A stretch of DNA of 11,208 nt from Pseudomonadota bacterium (GTDB lineage: Bacteria > Pseudomonadota > Gammaproteobacteria > Burkholderiales > Rhodocyclaceae), in assembly GCA_030917225.1 (NCBI GenBank), contig JAUPVD010000186.1, positions 1-11,208 on the forward strand. Reading direction: 5' to 3'. Positions 1 to 6,935 of the stretch are shown piece by piece (positions within the stretch are counted from its first letter, which is position 1; the number at the start of each line of letters is the position of its first letter). The position numbers and the translations under genes were made by a program. The notes beneath the pieces were generated by a model. The model saw only the letters and a program-made list of their open reading frames with translations. It was not told where the DNA came from and made no database searches.

Positions 1-1403
1 AGCCGGCCGAGCAGCATGGCAAAGGTACACACCCAGGTCTGGAAATCGGTGAGCACCTCGTAGGTGGTTGACGGGCCAACAACGCCAAGACCGGGGCCGG
101 TGTTATTGATGCTGGCAACGATCGCGGTGAAGGCGGAAACGATGTCCAGCCCGGAGAAGGACATCAGCAGCGTCATCGACACGATGCTCACCATGTAGAC
201 AAAACCAAAGGAGAGCGCCGCAAAGAGGATGTTCTGCGGCATCACCTGACCGGCGACCCGGACGTTATAGACGGCAGCCGGATGCATGGCCCGTACCAGT
301 TCGCGATAGAACTGCTTGTAGAGGAGCAGCGCCCGTATCATCTTGATGCCACCTCCGGTGGAACCGGCGCTGGTGGCAAAGCTGCAGAGGAAGAGCATCC
401 ACAGCGGCGCAAACATCGGCCACAGCGCATAGTCGACACTGGCATAACCGGTTGTCGTGGCAATCGAGACAACGTTGAAGAGGGCGTGACGCAGTGCTTC
501 GGCCTCGGTTTCGTATACGCCGTTGGCCCACAGGTAGTACGCAATGAGCAGGACGCAGCCCAGGGTCACTGCCAGAAACCACGGCGCTTCTGGATCGCGC
601 ACGTAGGGCATGGGCGAGCGGTGGGCGAGTGCCAGATAAAGCGTCGCGAAGTTCATGCCGGCGATGAGCATGAAGACGGCAGCCACGCCTTCGAGCACCG
701 GCGAATTGAAATGGCCGAAGCTGGCGTCGTGCGTGGAAAATCCGCCCAGCCCCATGGTCGAGAAAGTATGGCAGATGGCATCGAACCAGCTCATGCCGCC
801 CCAGTGGTAAGCAAACACGCAAGCCAGCGTCACGCCGAAATAGACCCCCCACAGCCCCTTGGCCGTCTGGGCGATGCGCGGCGTCATTTTTGAGTCTTTC
901 ATCGGACCCGGCGTTTCCGCCTTGAACATGGCGCGACCGCCGATGCCGAGCAGCGGCAGCACAGCAACGGCAAGCACGATCAGCCCCATGCCACCCAACC
1001 ATACGAGAAGGTGGCGCCACAGGTTGATCGATTCGGGCAGGGTATCCAGCCCGGAGAGGACGGTTGAACCGGTCGTTGTCAACCCGGACATACCCTCGAA
1101 ATAAGCGTCGGTAAAGCTCATCTTCAGCTGCAACATCAACGGCAGCGTGGCGAAGGCGGGTAGTAGCGTCCACACCAGCACAACCATCAGGAAACCATCG
1201 CGCACCTGCAGTTCGCGTTTTTCGTAGCGCGTCCGGTACCAGAGAAAGAAGCCGGAGAGAAAGGTCAGGCCGAAGGCTTCGTCATAGGCCGTCAGCGCAC
1301 CGTCAGCGTTATGCCATGACCAGACAAGCGGAATGAGCATGGTCAGCCCGAAGAGCATGATGATCATGCCGAGCGCGCGCAGAACGGGAGCGTAACGGGT
1401 CAC
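1..1403 (-). CDS. trkH: Trk potassium uptake protein TrkH, membrane subunit (3' end cut by window)
   Basis: Potassium-translocating inner-membrane subunit of the Trk system, gated by TrkA. I translated the frame by eye from a GTG at 1403; 467 codons lie in the window, so only about the last 15-20 residues of a ~483-residue protein should be missing. The start is supported by a GAGGG ribosome site 7 bases upstream, lying across the trkA stop codon, and by the N-terminus VTRYAPVLRALGMIIMLF, typical of the family. All four pore-loop filter segments are visible: SGLTTTGST (about 106-114), HTFSTMGLGGFS (212-223), SIATTTGYAS (313-322) and SINNTGPGLG (431-440). The conserved SAGSTGGGIKMIR loop is at 345-357. 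Hydrophobic helices run throughout with no internal stop or frameshift. It follows trkA after 10 bases, so both Trk subunits should be made together. A KtrB-like ion transporter is the only alternative; the paired two-domain TrkA favours TrkH. Confidence 0.95.
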   Translation of the reverse strand, partial: MTRYAPVLRALGMIIMLFGLTMLIPLVWSWHNADGALTAYDEAFGLTFLSGFFLWYRTRYEKRELQVRDGFLMVVLVWTLLPAFATLPLMLQLKMSFTDAYFEGMSGLTTTGSTVLSGLDTLPESINLWRHLLVWLGGMGLIVLAVAVLPLLGIGGRAMFKAETPGPMKDSKMTPRIAQTAKGLWGVYFGVTLACVFAYHWGGMSWFDAICHTFSTMGLGGFSTHDASFGHFNSPVLEGVAAVFMLIAGMNFATLYLALAHRSPMPYVRDPEAPWFLAVTLGCVLLIAYYLWANGVYETEAEALRHALFNVVSIATTTGYASVDYALWPMFAPLWMLFLCSFATSAGSTGGGIKMIRALLLYKQFYRELVRAMHPAAVYNVRVAGQVMPQNILFAALSFGFVYMVSIVSMTLLMSFSGLDIVSAFTAIVASINNTGPGLGVVGPSTTYEVLTDFQTWVCTFAMLLGR

Positions 1404-1410
1404 ACGCCAG

Positions 1411-1415
1411 CCCTC
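1411..1415 (-). promoter_or_regulatory. Ribosome binding site of trkH
   Basis: GAGGG on the minus strand, 7 bases before the GTG at 1403 and overlapping the trkA stop codon. It decides the GTG start over an in-frame ATG 12 codons further in, and suggests coupling of trkH translation to trkA. Confidence 0.6.
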
Positions 1416-2847
1416 ACAGGAAGCCGAAACCGACCTGGAACAGCTTTTCGACGCGGCGCACCAGCTTCTTCCTGACACAGAAGACGATCACATGATCCTC
1501 GGGTTCGATCAGCGTGTCGTGGTGCGCAATCACCACCTCTCCGTAGCGACGGATGCTGGTACCTTCATCGGAAACACCGATGATCTGCTGCTGATCCAGG
1601 TGCCTGACGATGGCTGCGACGGTGACGCCCTTGGGCCAGTCGATTTCGCCGACGGTCTTGCCAACGACCTTGGAGGTCTTGGTGTCACCATGCGCAACGA
1701 GTTCCAGCGCCTCGGCAGCACCGCGACGGAGGCTGTGCACCCCGGCCACATCGCCGCGGCGGACATGCGCCAGCAGCGTGCCGATCGAAATCTGCGCCGG
1801 CGACAGGCCGATATCGATGGGCCCTCCCTGCACCATATCGGCATAGGCACGGCGGTTGATCAGCGCGACCACGCGTTTGCATCCCAGGCGCTTGGCCAGC
1901 GTCGCGGCCATGATGTTGTCTTCGTCGTCGTTGGTCAGCGACAGGAACATGTCCATCTCGGCAATGTTTTCCTGCTCCAGCAACTCTTCGTCGGTGGCGT
2001 CGCCGGCCAGCACCAGCGTGTTCGTAAGGACGCTGGCCAGATGCTCGGCACGAACCGGCGACTGCTCGATGATCTTGACCTCGTAGCGCTTCTGCAAGCG
2101 GGCGGCCACCCGCTGACCGATATTTCCGCCGCCCGCCAGCATCAGCCGCTGAACGGGTCTCTGCATCCGCCGTAATTCGCGCAGGGCGGGGCGGACAACT
2201 TCGGTCGCAGCCAGCAGGAAAACCTCGTCGCCGTTCTCGATCAAGGTATCGCCATCCGGCGTGAGCGGCTGCCCGTTCCTGAAGATAGCCGGGATACGCG
2301 CCTCAATGCCGATTGGAAAGTGCTCGCGCATCGAACTGATCGGCTTGCCGACAAGCAAGCCCCCCTCGTAGGCACGCACGCCGACCAGCGTGACACGACC
2401 ACCGGCGAACTCCACGACCTGCAATGCCTCCGGGAATTCGACCAGCTTGGCGATGTAGTCGGTAACGATTTCTTCAGGGCACAGGGCGAAATCGACTGCG
2501 AAATTTTCCTCGGAAAGGAGCGCTTCGTTGCTGAGAAAATCGCCGGAACGCAGGCGAGCGATGCGCGTCGGCAGATTGAATATCGACTTCGCCACCTTGC
2601 AGGCGACGAGGTTGGTCTGGTCGCTCTGAGTGACAGCAATGAGCAAATCGGCGTCATCCGCGCCGGCATCGCGCAACACCGACGGCCAGGCTGCGTTGCC
2701 CACGACTGCGCGCAGGTCGAGCCGGTCCTGCAGATGCGCCAACCGCGCCGAATCGGTATCGACGATGGTGATGTCGTTCTCTTCCGACACCAGGCTTTCG
2801 GCAACACTGGCGCCGACCTGTCCGGCACCCAGAATGATGATCTTCAT
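1414..2847 (-). CDS. trkA: Trk system NAD-binding regulatory subunit TrkA
   Basis: Cytoplasmic peripheral subunit that binds nucleotides and gates TrkH for potassium uptake. The 477-residue product has the family's duplicated layout: a first Rossmann RCK_N domain opening with MKIIILGAGQVGASVAESL (GAGQVG at 7-12), an RCK_C domain near 140-220, a second RCK_N with LAGGGNIGQRVAARL (237-251) and a second RCK_C ending in LIEPEDHVIVFCVRKK (446-461). E. coli TrkA is about 458 residues and starts at the same MKIIILGAG, so the ATG at 2847 is chosen over an in-frame GTG at 2898 that would add 17 unrelated residues. An AGGGGG ribosome site lies 6 bases upstream. The gene sits 59 bases after ntrX and 10 bases before trkH. 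No key motif is missing. Confidence 0.97.
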   Translation of the reverse strand: MKIIILGAGQVGASVAESLVSEENDITIVDTDSARLAHLQDRLDLRAVVGNAAWPSVLRDAGADDADLLIAVTQSDQTNLVACKVAKSIFNLPTRIARLRSGDFLSNEALLSEENFAVDFALCPEEIVTDYIAKLVEFPEALQVVEFAGGRVTLVGVRAYEGGLLVGKPISSMREHFPIGIEARIPAIFRNGQPLTPDGDTLIENGDEVFLLAATEVVRPALRELRRMQRPVQRLMLAGGGNIGQRVAARLQKRYEVKIIEQSPVRAEHLASVLTNTLVLAGDATDEELLEQENIAEMDMFLSLTNDDEDNIMAATLAKRLGCKRVVALINRRAYADMVQGGPIDIGLSPAQISIGTLLAHVRRGDVAGVHSLRRGAAEALELVAHGDTKTSKVVGKTVGEIDWPKGVTVAAIVRHLDQQQIIGVSDEGTSIRRYGEVVIAHHDTLIEPEDHVIVFCVRKKLVRRVEKLFQVGFGFL

Positions 2848-2906
2848 GTTCCGCCCCCTACGGAGTGAGCTCCTGCGTACTGGATACGCCGAAGCCACTC
2901 ATGAAT
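2848..2906 (-). promoter_or_regulatory. Spacer between ntrX and trkA with the trkA ribosome binding site
   Basis: This 59-base gap is the longest in the ntrY-to-trkH run. It holds the trkA ribosome site (AGGGGG at 2854-2859 on the minus strand) and, further upstream, a GGAG-CTCA-CTCC element that could form only a 4-pair hairpin. I see no convincing -35/-10 pair and no terminator, so read-through from ntrX into trkA is the simplest reading. Confidence 0.4.
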
Positions 2907-4160
2907 TTACTCCTCGGCGCGCTTGCCGATCTGAATGCCAAGTTGCTTCAGCTTGCGGTACAGGTGCGTGCGTTCCAGCCCCGATTTTTCGGCAACGCGC
3001 GTCATGTTGCCGTTCTCCATCCGTAGCTGATGTTCGAAATACAGGCGTTCGAACGTATCCCGGGCCTCGCGCAGCGGCTGCTCGAAAAAGGGCAGCAGGG
3101 AAGGCGCATCGCTGGTTTCGCTGAGTTCGGTCTGCAGGAGTCGGGCCACATCTTCAGCCAGGATTTCTTCATCCAGCGCCGTCAGCGCGAGGTTTTTCAC
3201 TGCCGCCTGCAGTTCCGGCCAGTCGCCCTGCCAGCGGTGCATGCGCATGGCGTTCAGCGCTCCCACGGCGAAACGACGCGGTGGCACCTCGCCCCGCTCG
3301 GCGAGATGGGTCAGCAGCAGCGCGGCAATCTCGGGAATTTCGTCGGCGTGCGCCGACAGTTGCGGCAGCGCCAGCCAGACCTCGGCTACGCGGGCGAGCA
3401 GGGCGGCATCCCAGCCCCCTTCCGCCAGGGCTTGCACTGTCTTGGTGGTGCCGCAGATCAACATCACATTGTTTTTTTCAAGCCTTTCCAGCGCAAACGC
3501 CAGATTCATCTGCTGCAGCTTGCCCAGCGCGGCCAGGTCAGCGGCAAACAGAATGCCGCCCGACGCTTTCTGAAGCATCTCCTGCGTCAGCGGACCGCTG
3601 GCAGAAGCCAGATCGAGCCACGGCGCATGCGGCGCCTGAAGTGAGCGCGCACACAGCTCGGCAATCGCGCTGGAAGCGGACTTGAGCATCAGTACCGAGG
3701 TTTTGGCAGCCGCCTGCTCGAGGCGCTTGCGCAAGTCCTTGATCAAGGGTGAGCGCGTGAAAGCCTCCAGCGTCAGTGGCGCCTTGGCCGGGGCGATTTC
3801 ATGCTTCAGCGCCTTTTTGACAGTGGCCAGCAGCTTCTGCAGGGCAATCGGTTTCTCAAGGAAATCGGCGGCACCGATGCGCGTGGCCTCGACGGCAGTG
3901 TCGATGGTGCCATGCCCGGACATCATCACCACCGGCATGGTCAGCAAACCGCCCGCTGACCATTCCTTGAGCAGCGAGATGCCGTCGGTGTCCGGCATCC
4001 AGATATCGAGCAGCACAAGATCCGGTCGCTTTTCGCTGCGGACCTTGCGCGCCGCCGTCGCGTTTTCCGCCAGCCAGACTGAATGCCCCTCGTCCGCCAG
4101 AATTTCGGAAAGCAGCTCCCGAATGCCGATTTCATCGTCAACGACCAGTATCTGTGCCAT
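2907..4160 (-). CDS. ntrX: NtrX-family response regulator with a degenerate AAA+ domain
   Basis: Response regulator paired with NtrY, 417 residues. The receiver domain (about 3-118) is intact: acidic pocket D8/D9, phospho-acceptor D52 in LVLLDIWMPD, S81 in MMSGHG and K103 in FLEKP. The C-terminus (about 361-410) is a Fis-type helix-turn-helix, NGNMTRVAEKSGLERTHLYRKLKQLG, with the PLREARDTFERLYFEHQL lead-in typical of NtrX. Between them (about 130-345) the sequence still aligns with a sigma-54 activator AAA+ domain, but motifs are lost: LMLKSASSAIAE replaces the Walker A GESGTGKE, GGILFAADLA replaces Walker B GGTLFLDEI, no GAFTGA loop exists, and WQGDWPELQ replaces sensor II WPGNVREL. Sigma-54 activation and ATP hydrolysis are therefore unlikely; it may bind DNA as a phosphorylation switch. 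The start follows GGAGGAG by 10 bases and overlaps the end of ntrY by 23 bases. A longer in-frame start at 4238 adds unrelated residues. Confidence 0.9.
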   Translation of the reverse strand: MAQILVVDDEIGIRELLSEILADEGHSVWLAENATAARKVRSEKRPDLVLLDIWMPDTDGISLLKEWSAGGLLTMPVVMMSGHGTIDTAVEATRIGAADFLEKPIALQKLLATVKKALKHEIAPAKAPLTLEAFTRSPLIKDLRKRLEQAAAKTSVLMLKSASSAIAELCARSLQAPHAPWLDLASASGPLTQEMLQKASGGILFAADLAALGKLQQMNLAFALERLEKNNVMLICGTTKTVQALAEGGWDAALLARVAEVWLALPQLSAHADEIPEIAALLLTHLAERGEVPPRRFAVGALNAMRMHRWQGDWPELQAAVKNLALTALDEEILAEDVARLLQTELSETSDAPSLLPFFEQPLREARDTFERLYFEHQLRMENGNMTRVAEKSGLERTHLYRKLKQLGIQIGKRAEE

Positions 4161-6276
4161 TTGCTGCGCGCTCCTCCGGTGCCAGCGGCAGACGAATGCA
4201 GACCTGCGCCCCTCCCGGTTGTCGGTTAGTGATATCAATGCTGCCGTAGTGTTCGTCTACAATTTTCTTGACGATGGCCAGGCCCAGCCCGGTTCCCTTC
4301 GCCTTGGTGGTGACATAGGGCTCGAAGACCCGGGCCATGATTTCCGGCGGGAAACCGGGGCCAGCATCGGCAACGCACAACTCGGCACGCTCGCCAATGC
4401 GACGGGTAGAAATTTCGATGGAAGCGCCGTCCTTGCCTTCCTGCGCATCTTCGGCGTTGCGCAACAGGTTGTGGACGATCTGGCGCATCTGCGTGGCATC
4501 GCCCAGCACCGGCGGAAGATCAGGGTCAAGCCTGACGTCGACCGTGGCGTGGGACGTTTCGTAGAGACCAAGGACTTCATCAACCAGGCCGTTGATATCC
4601 AGCGGCGCCACTTCCGGCGCCGGCATACGGGCGTAGTCACGGAAATCGTCGACCATGCGCTTCATCGCCTGCACCTGATTGATGATGGTTTGCGTGCTGC
4701 GATTGAGGAACTCGACCTCGCCATCGAGCAGCTTGTCCGCCAGTTTCATCTGCAGTCGTTCGGCGGAAAGCTGGATGGGGGTCAGCGGATTCTTGATCTC
4801 GTGCGCCAGTCGTCGGGCAACCTCGCCCCACGCTGCGCTGCGCTGCGCCGCGATCAGGCGGGTCACGTCATCGAAAACCACGACATAGCCGCCGCCACTC
4901 GCTTCGGGCAACTTCGAGCCCCGCAGCAGAAGGACTTGCGGCATACCGTTTGTCCGCTCCAGTTCGATCTGGCTGTGCCACTCGCCGCCACGCCCGGCAA
5001 AGCCGGCGCGAATGGCCTGACCGAGCACCTGCTGGCGCGGCCAGGCATCGACCAGTTCGGAAATAAGACCGGTAAACCCATCTTCGAGAATGTTCAGTGC
5101 GCCTTCATTCACGTTACGCAGGCGAAAATCGCGATCGAAAACGAGCACCCCCGCAGACAGGTTGGCGAGAATGGATTCCAGATAGGCACGGCCAGACTCG
5201 ACTTCGGCACGATGTCGCTCAGCCTCCTTGCGGGCCTCGTCGAGCTGGCGCGTCATCTGACTGAAGGACTGGGTGAGAACGCCGAGTTCATCGCGGCTGT
5301 AGATCGCCTGCCGCGGCGTGAAGTCGCCGGCCGCAACCGCCTGCGTGCCCTCGGCGAGAATCGACAGGGGTGCGGAAAGGCGCCGCGCCATGACAAAGGC
5401 CAGGGCGAATGCGGCAAACAACGAGAGCAGCACGGTCAGCGTCAGCGTCAACGCATAGATCTGCGTCAGCCCGCCGCGCGCCAGGGATAGCTCCTGATAG
5501 TCGCGATAGACTTCCTGAACGGCTTCGGCATTCTGGGCCACCCCGGTCGGTACCGAGTGTGTCATCTGCAACAGCCGTGATTCGGTGCCAAGCCCCCGCA
5601 TGACCACCGGTACCAGCACCCGCAGATAGAGACGGTCAGCTTCCCCTTCGATTGATCCAACCCCGCGGCCGGCACGCGCCTGCTGCAACTGGGTCGTCGA
5701 GGGCGGCGGCGGCATCTGCACGCCCAGGCCACTGGTCGCGCTACCGAGCAACTGGCCGGACTGGGAGAAGAGCATCACTGTTTCGGAAACCGTCTGTTCG
5801 CGCAGACGGTTCAACTGGGCACGGTGCTGCGCATCGGCGTAATCGGCAAGTTCAAGAGCGGTGCCCTGGGCCTTGTCCATGAGGTCGGCGAGTTGTGCGT
5901 CAAGGGCACTGCGACCCAGGGCAAGGCCGGATTCCAGCGCTTTTTCGACACGCACGTCGAACCAGCTTTCGATACTCTTGGTCAGGAATTGCACCGAGAC
6001 GCCATAGATCAGCGTACCGGGCAGCACCGCCATCAAGCCAAAGAGGAACATCAGCCGCAACTTCAGGCGGGAACCGAAGACTTTCTGGCGATGCTCCTGC
6101 CACAACTGGCGCAGCTGCCAGCCGACAAGTGAAAGCAGGGCCAGGGCAACAATGACGTTGAGCCCGATCAGCCAGGGGTAGTGGCGCGCGAAAAGTGCCG
6201 TGTTGGCACTTGCTGAAGCGAGCAGGAAAAGAAGGATGGCGCCGATGGCGGCGGCGACAATGAGGAGGACTTTCAT
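4138..6276 (-). CDS. ntrY: NtrY-family membrane sensor histidine kinase
   Basis: Sensor kinase expected to phosphorylate the receiver of the adjacent NtrX. The 712-residue protein begins with two hydrophobic helices (about 3-22 and 35-55), a third at about 74-97, then an extracytoplasmic region to about 270 and a fourth helix (273-297). A HAMP domain follows (about 298-350, RLSAPLSILAEGTQAVAAGDF), then a PAS domain (about 362-475, ANLSAGVLVFDRDFRLRNVNEGAL). The kinase core has the H-box LAHEIKNPLTPIQLSAERLQ with phospho-accepting H492, N-box HNLLRNAEDAQ (N607), G1 DAGPGF (637-642), F-box FEPYVTTK and G2 GTGLGLAIVKK (661-671). All catalytic boxes are complete, unlike the NtrX partner's AAA+ domain. 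The start ATG overlaps the DUF4390 stop as ATGA; the 3' end overlaps ntrX. The input signal cannot be read from the sequence; redox or nitrogen signals are reported for relatives. Confidence 0.95.
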   Translation of the reverse strand: MKVLLIVAAAIGAILLFLLASASANTALFARHYPWLIGLNVIVALALLSLVGWQLRQLWQEHRQKVFGSRLKLRLMFLFGLMAVLPGTLIYGVSVQFLTKSIESWFDVRVEKALESGLALGRSALDAQLADLMDKAQGTALELADYADAQHRAQLNRLREQTVSETVMLFSQSGQLLGSATSGLGVQMPPPPSTTQLQQARAGRGVGSIEGEADRLYLRVLVPVVMRGLGTESRLLQMTHSVPTGVAQNAEAVQEVYRDYQELSLARGGLTQIYALTLTLTVLLSLFAAFALAFVMARRLSAPLSILAEGTQAVAAGDFTPRQAIYSRDELGVLTQSFSQMTRQLDEARKEAERHRAEVESGRAYLESILANLSAGVLVFDRDFRLRNVNEGALNILEDGFTGLISELVDAWPRQQVLGQAIRAGFAGRGGEWHSQIELERTNGMPQVLLLRGSKLPEASGGGYVVVFDDVTRLIAAQRSAAWGEVARRLAHEIKNPLTPIQLSAERLQMKLADKLLDGEVEFLNRSTQTIINQVQAMKRMVDDFRDYARMPAPEVAPLDINGLVDEVLGLYETSHATVDVRLDPDLPPVLGDATQMRQIVHNLLRNAEDAQEGKDGASIEISTRRIGERAELCVADAGPGFPPEIMARVFEPYVTTKAKGTGLGLAIVKKIVDEHYGSIDITNRQPGGAQVCIRLPLAPEERAANGTDTGR
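4171..4177 (-). promoter_or_regulatory. Ribosome binding site of ntrX
   Basis: GGAGGAG on the minus strand, 10 bases before the ATG at 4160 and inside the last codons of ntrY. It is the strongest ribosome site in the window and fixes the ntrX start. Confidence 0.7.
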
Positions 6277-6935
6277 TTCGCTTCAGCCGCCCCCGTTGCA
6301 GTGGCCGGGACCGAGACAGGTGGCAAGGGTGGCAATGGCGGCAATGGCGGCACGACAAACGCCCAGCGTTTCCAATCCGAGCCCAACACCCAATCCCGGT
6401 TCGACAGGGCTTCAAGCTGGAAGGGTTTGGGCAGTTGCGTCATGTCGAGGCGGAAACGCAGCGCAGCCTCAAAGCTTTCGCCAGGAGCAACCCGATCCCG
6501 TTCGATCACGGCCCAGTTGCGCAGACGGGACAGCACGCGCAGTGCTTCATCCAGACTGGCAAAACTCTGGTGCAGCGCGCCGGTGGACAGGCGGTATTGG
6601 CGAGTCAGGGCATGGTAAGTCAGGCGCCAGGTCTGGCTGACCTTGACCACCTTTTCGTCAAACCAGTACCAACGTGGGCGGCTCAGTTCAAATTCGGCGA
6701 GAAAGTGCAATGCCAGCCCCTTGCTCACCGCTTCTTCAAGACGCGGGCTGAAATCGATCGCGAAATCGGCTGCCAGAGTAAAGCCACCTTCGTCGTTGGC
6801 AACCAATTGGATGTTGCGCATGTCGATGTCCGCTGCGACTGCGGGCATTGCCGTCAGCGCGACGAATAGCGTCAGCAACAACGCGACGAGAGACTCAGCC
6901 GGTTTTCTGCAGCAGCGCATAGTAGAAGCCGTCAT
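6273..6935 (-). CDS. Exported DUF4390 family protein of unknown function
   Basis: I recognise the DUF4390 type by sequence style (VSKGLALHFLAEFELSRPRWYWFDEKV, about 70-96; LTYHALTRQYRLSTG, 105-119) and by position between rsmB and ntrY, where it is usual in betaproteobacteria. Its function is not known. The 220-residue product starts with a basic stretch and a hydrophobic core (about 15-29), ending in a likely signal peptidase site near PAVA-AD (33-36), so it is probably periplasmic. The C-terminus carries a proline-rich tail, PPLPPLPPLPPV (196-207), then an alanine-rich end. I chose the ATG at 6935 because AGGA lies 5 bases upstream; it overlaps the end of rsmB by 41 bases. An ATG at 6920 is a possible alternative and still leaves a signal peptide. 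Its stop overlaps the ntrY start by 4 bases, so it may act with NtrY at the membrane; that link is inference from context only. Confidence 0.85.
   Translation of the reverse strand: MTASTMRCCRKPAESLVALLLTLFVALTAMPAVAADIDMRNIQLVANDEGGFTLAADFAIDFSPRLEEAVSKGLALHFLAEFELSRPRWYWFDEKVVKVSQTWRLTYHALTRQYRLSTGALHQSFASLDEALRVLSRLRNWAVIERDRVAPGESFEAALRFRLDMTQLPKPFQLEALSNRDWVLGSDWKRWAFVVPPLPPLPPLPPVSVPATATGAAEAK
6321..6347. repeat. Three tandem copies of a 9-base unit coding the Pro-Pro-Leu tail
   Basis: Three consecutive near-identical units (TGGCAAGGG, TGGCAATGG, CGGCAATGG on the plus strand) lie inside the DUF4390 gene and code the repeated PPL tripeptides on the minus strand. Being a multiple of three, copy-number change would not shift the frame. 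Confidence 0.75.

Noticed and set aside
265..1173. Minus-strand open frame of 302 codons in the trkH region
   Set aside because: It is out of frame with trkH, whose own frame carries all four pore-loop motifs over 467 codons without a stop; this frame gives an arginine- and cysteine-rich nonsense protein.
2858..2902. 14-codon leader frame between ntrX and trkA (MSGFGVSST...)
   Set aside because: It has no ribosome site of its own and no regulatory codon pattern; it is probably chance.
4161..4238. Upstream in-frame extension of ntrX by 26 residues
   Set aside because: The extra residues have no receiver-domain homology and would deepen the ntrY overlap; GGAGGAG sits correctly for the ATG at 4160.
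3682..5490. Long plus-strand open frame (602 codons) opposite ntrX and ntrY
   Set aside because: It lies antisense to two well-conserved genes, its translation resembles no protein family, and long antisense frames are common opposite high-GC coding DNA.
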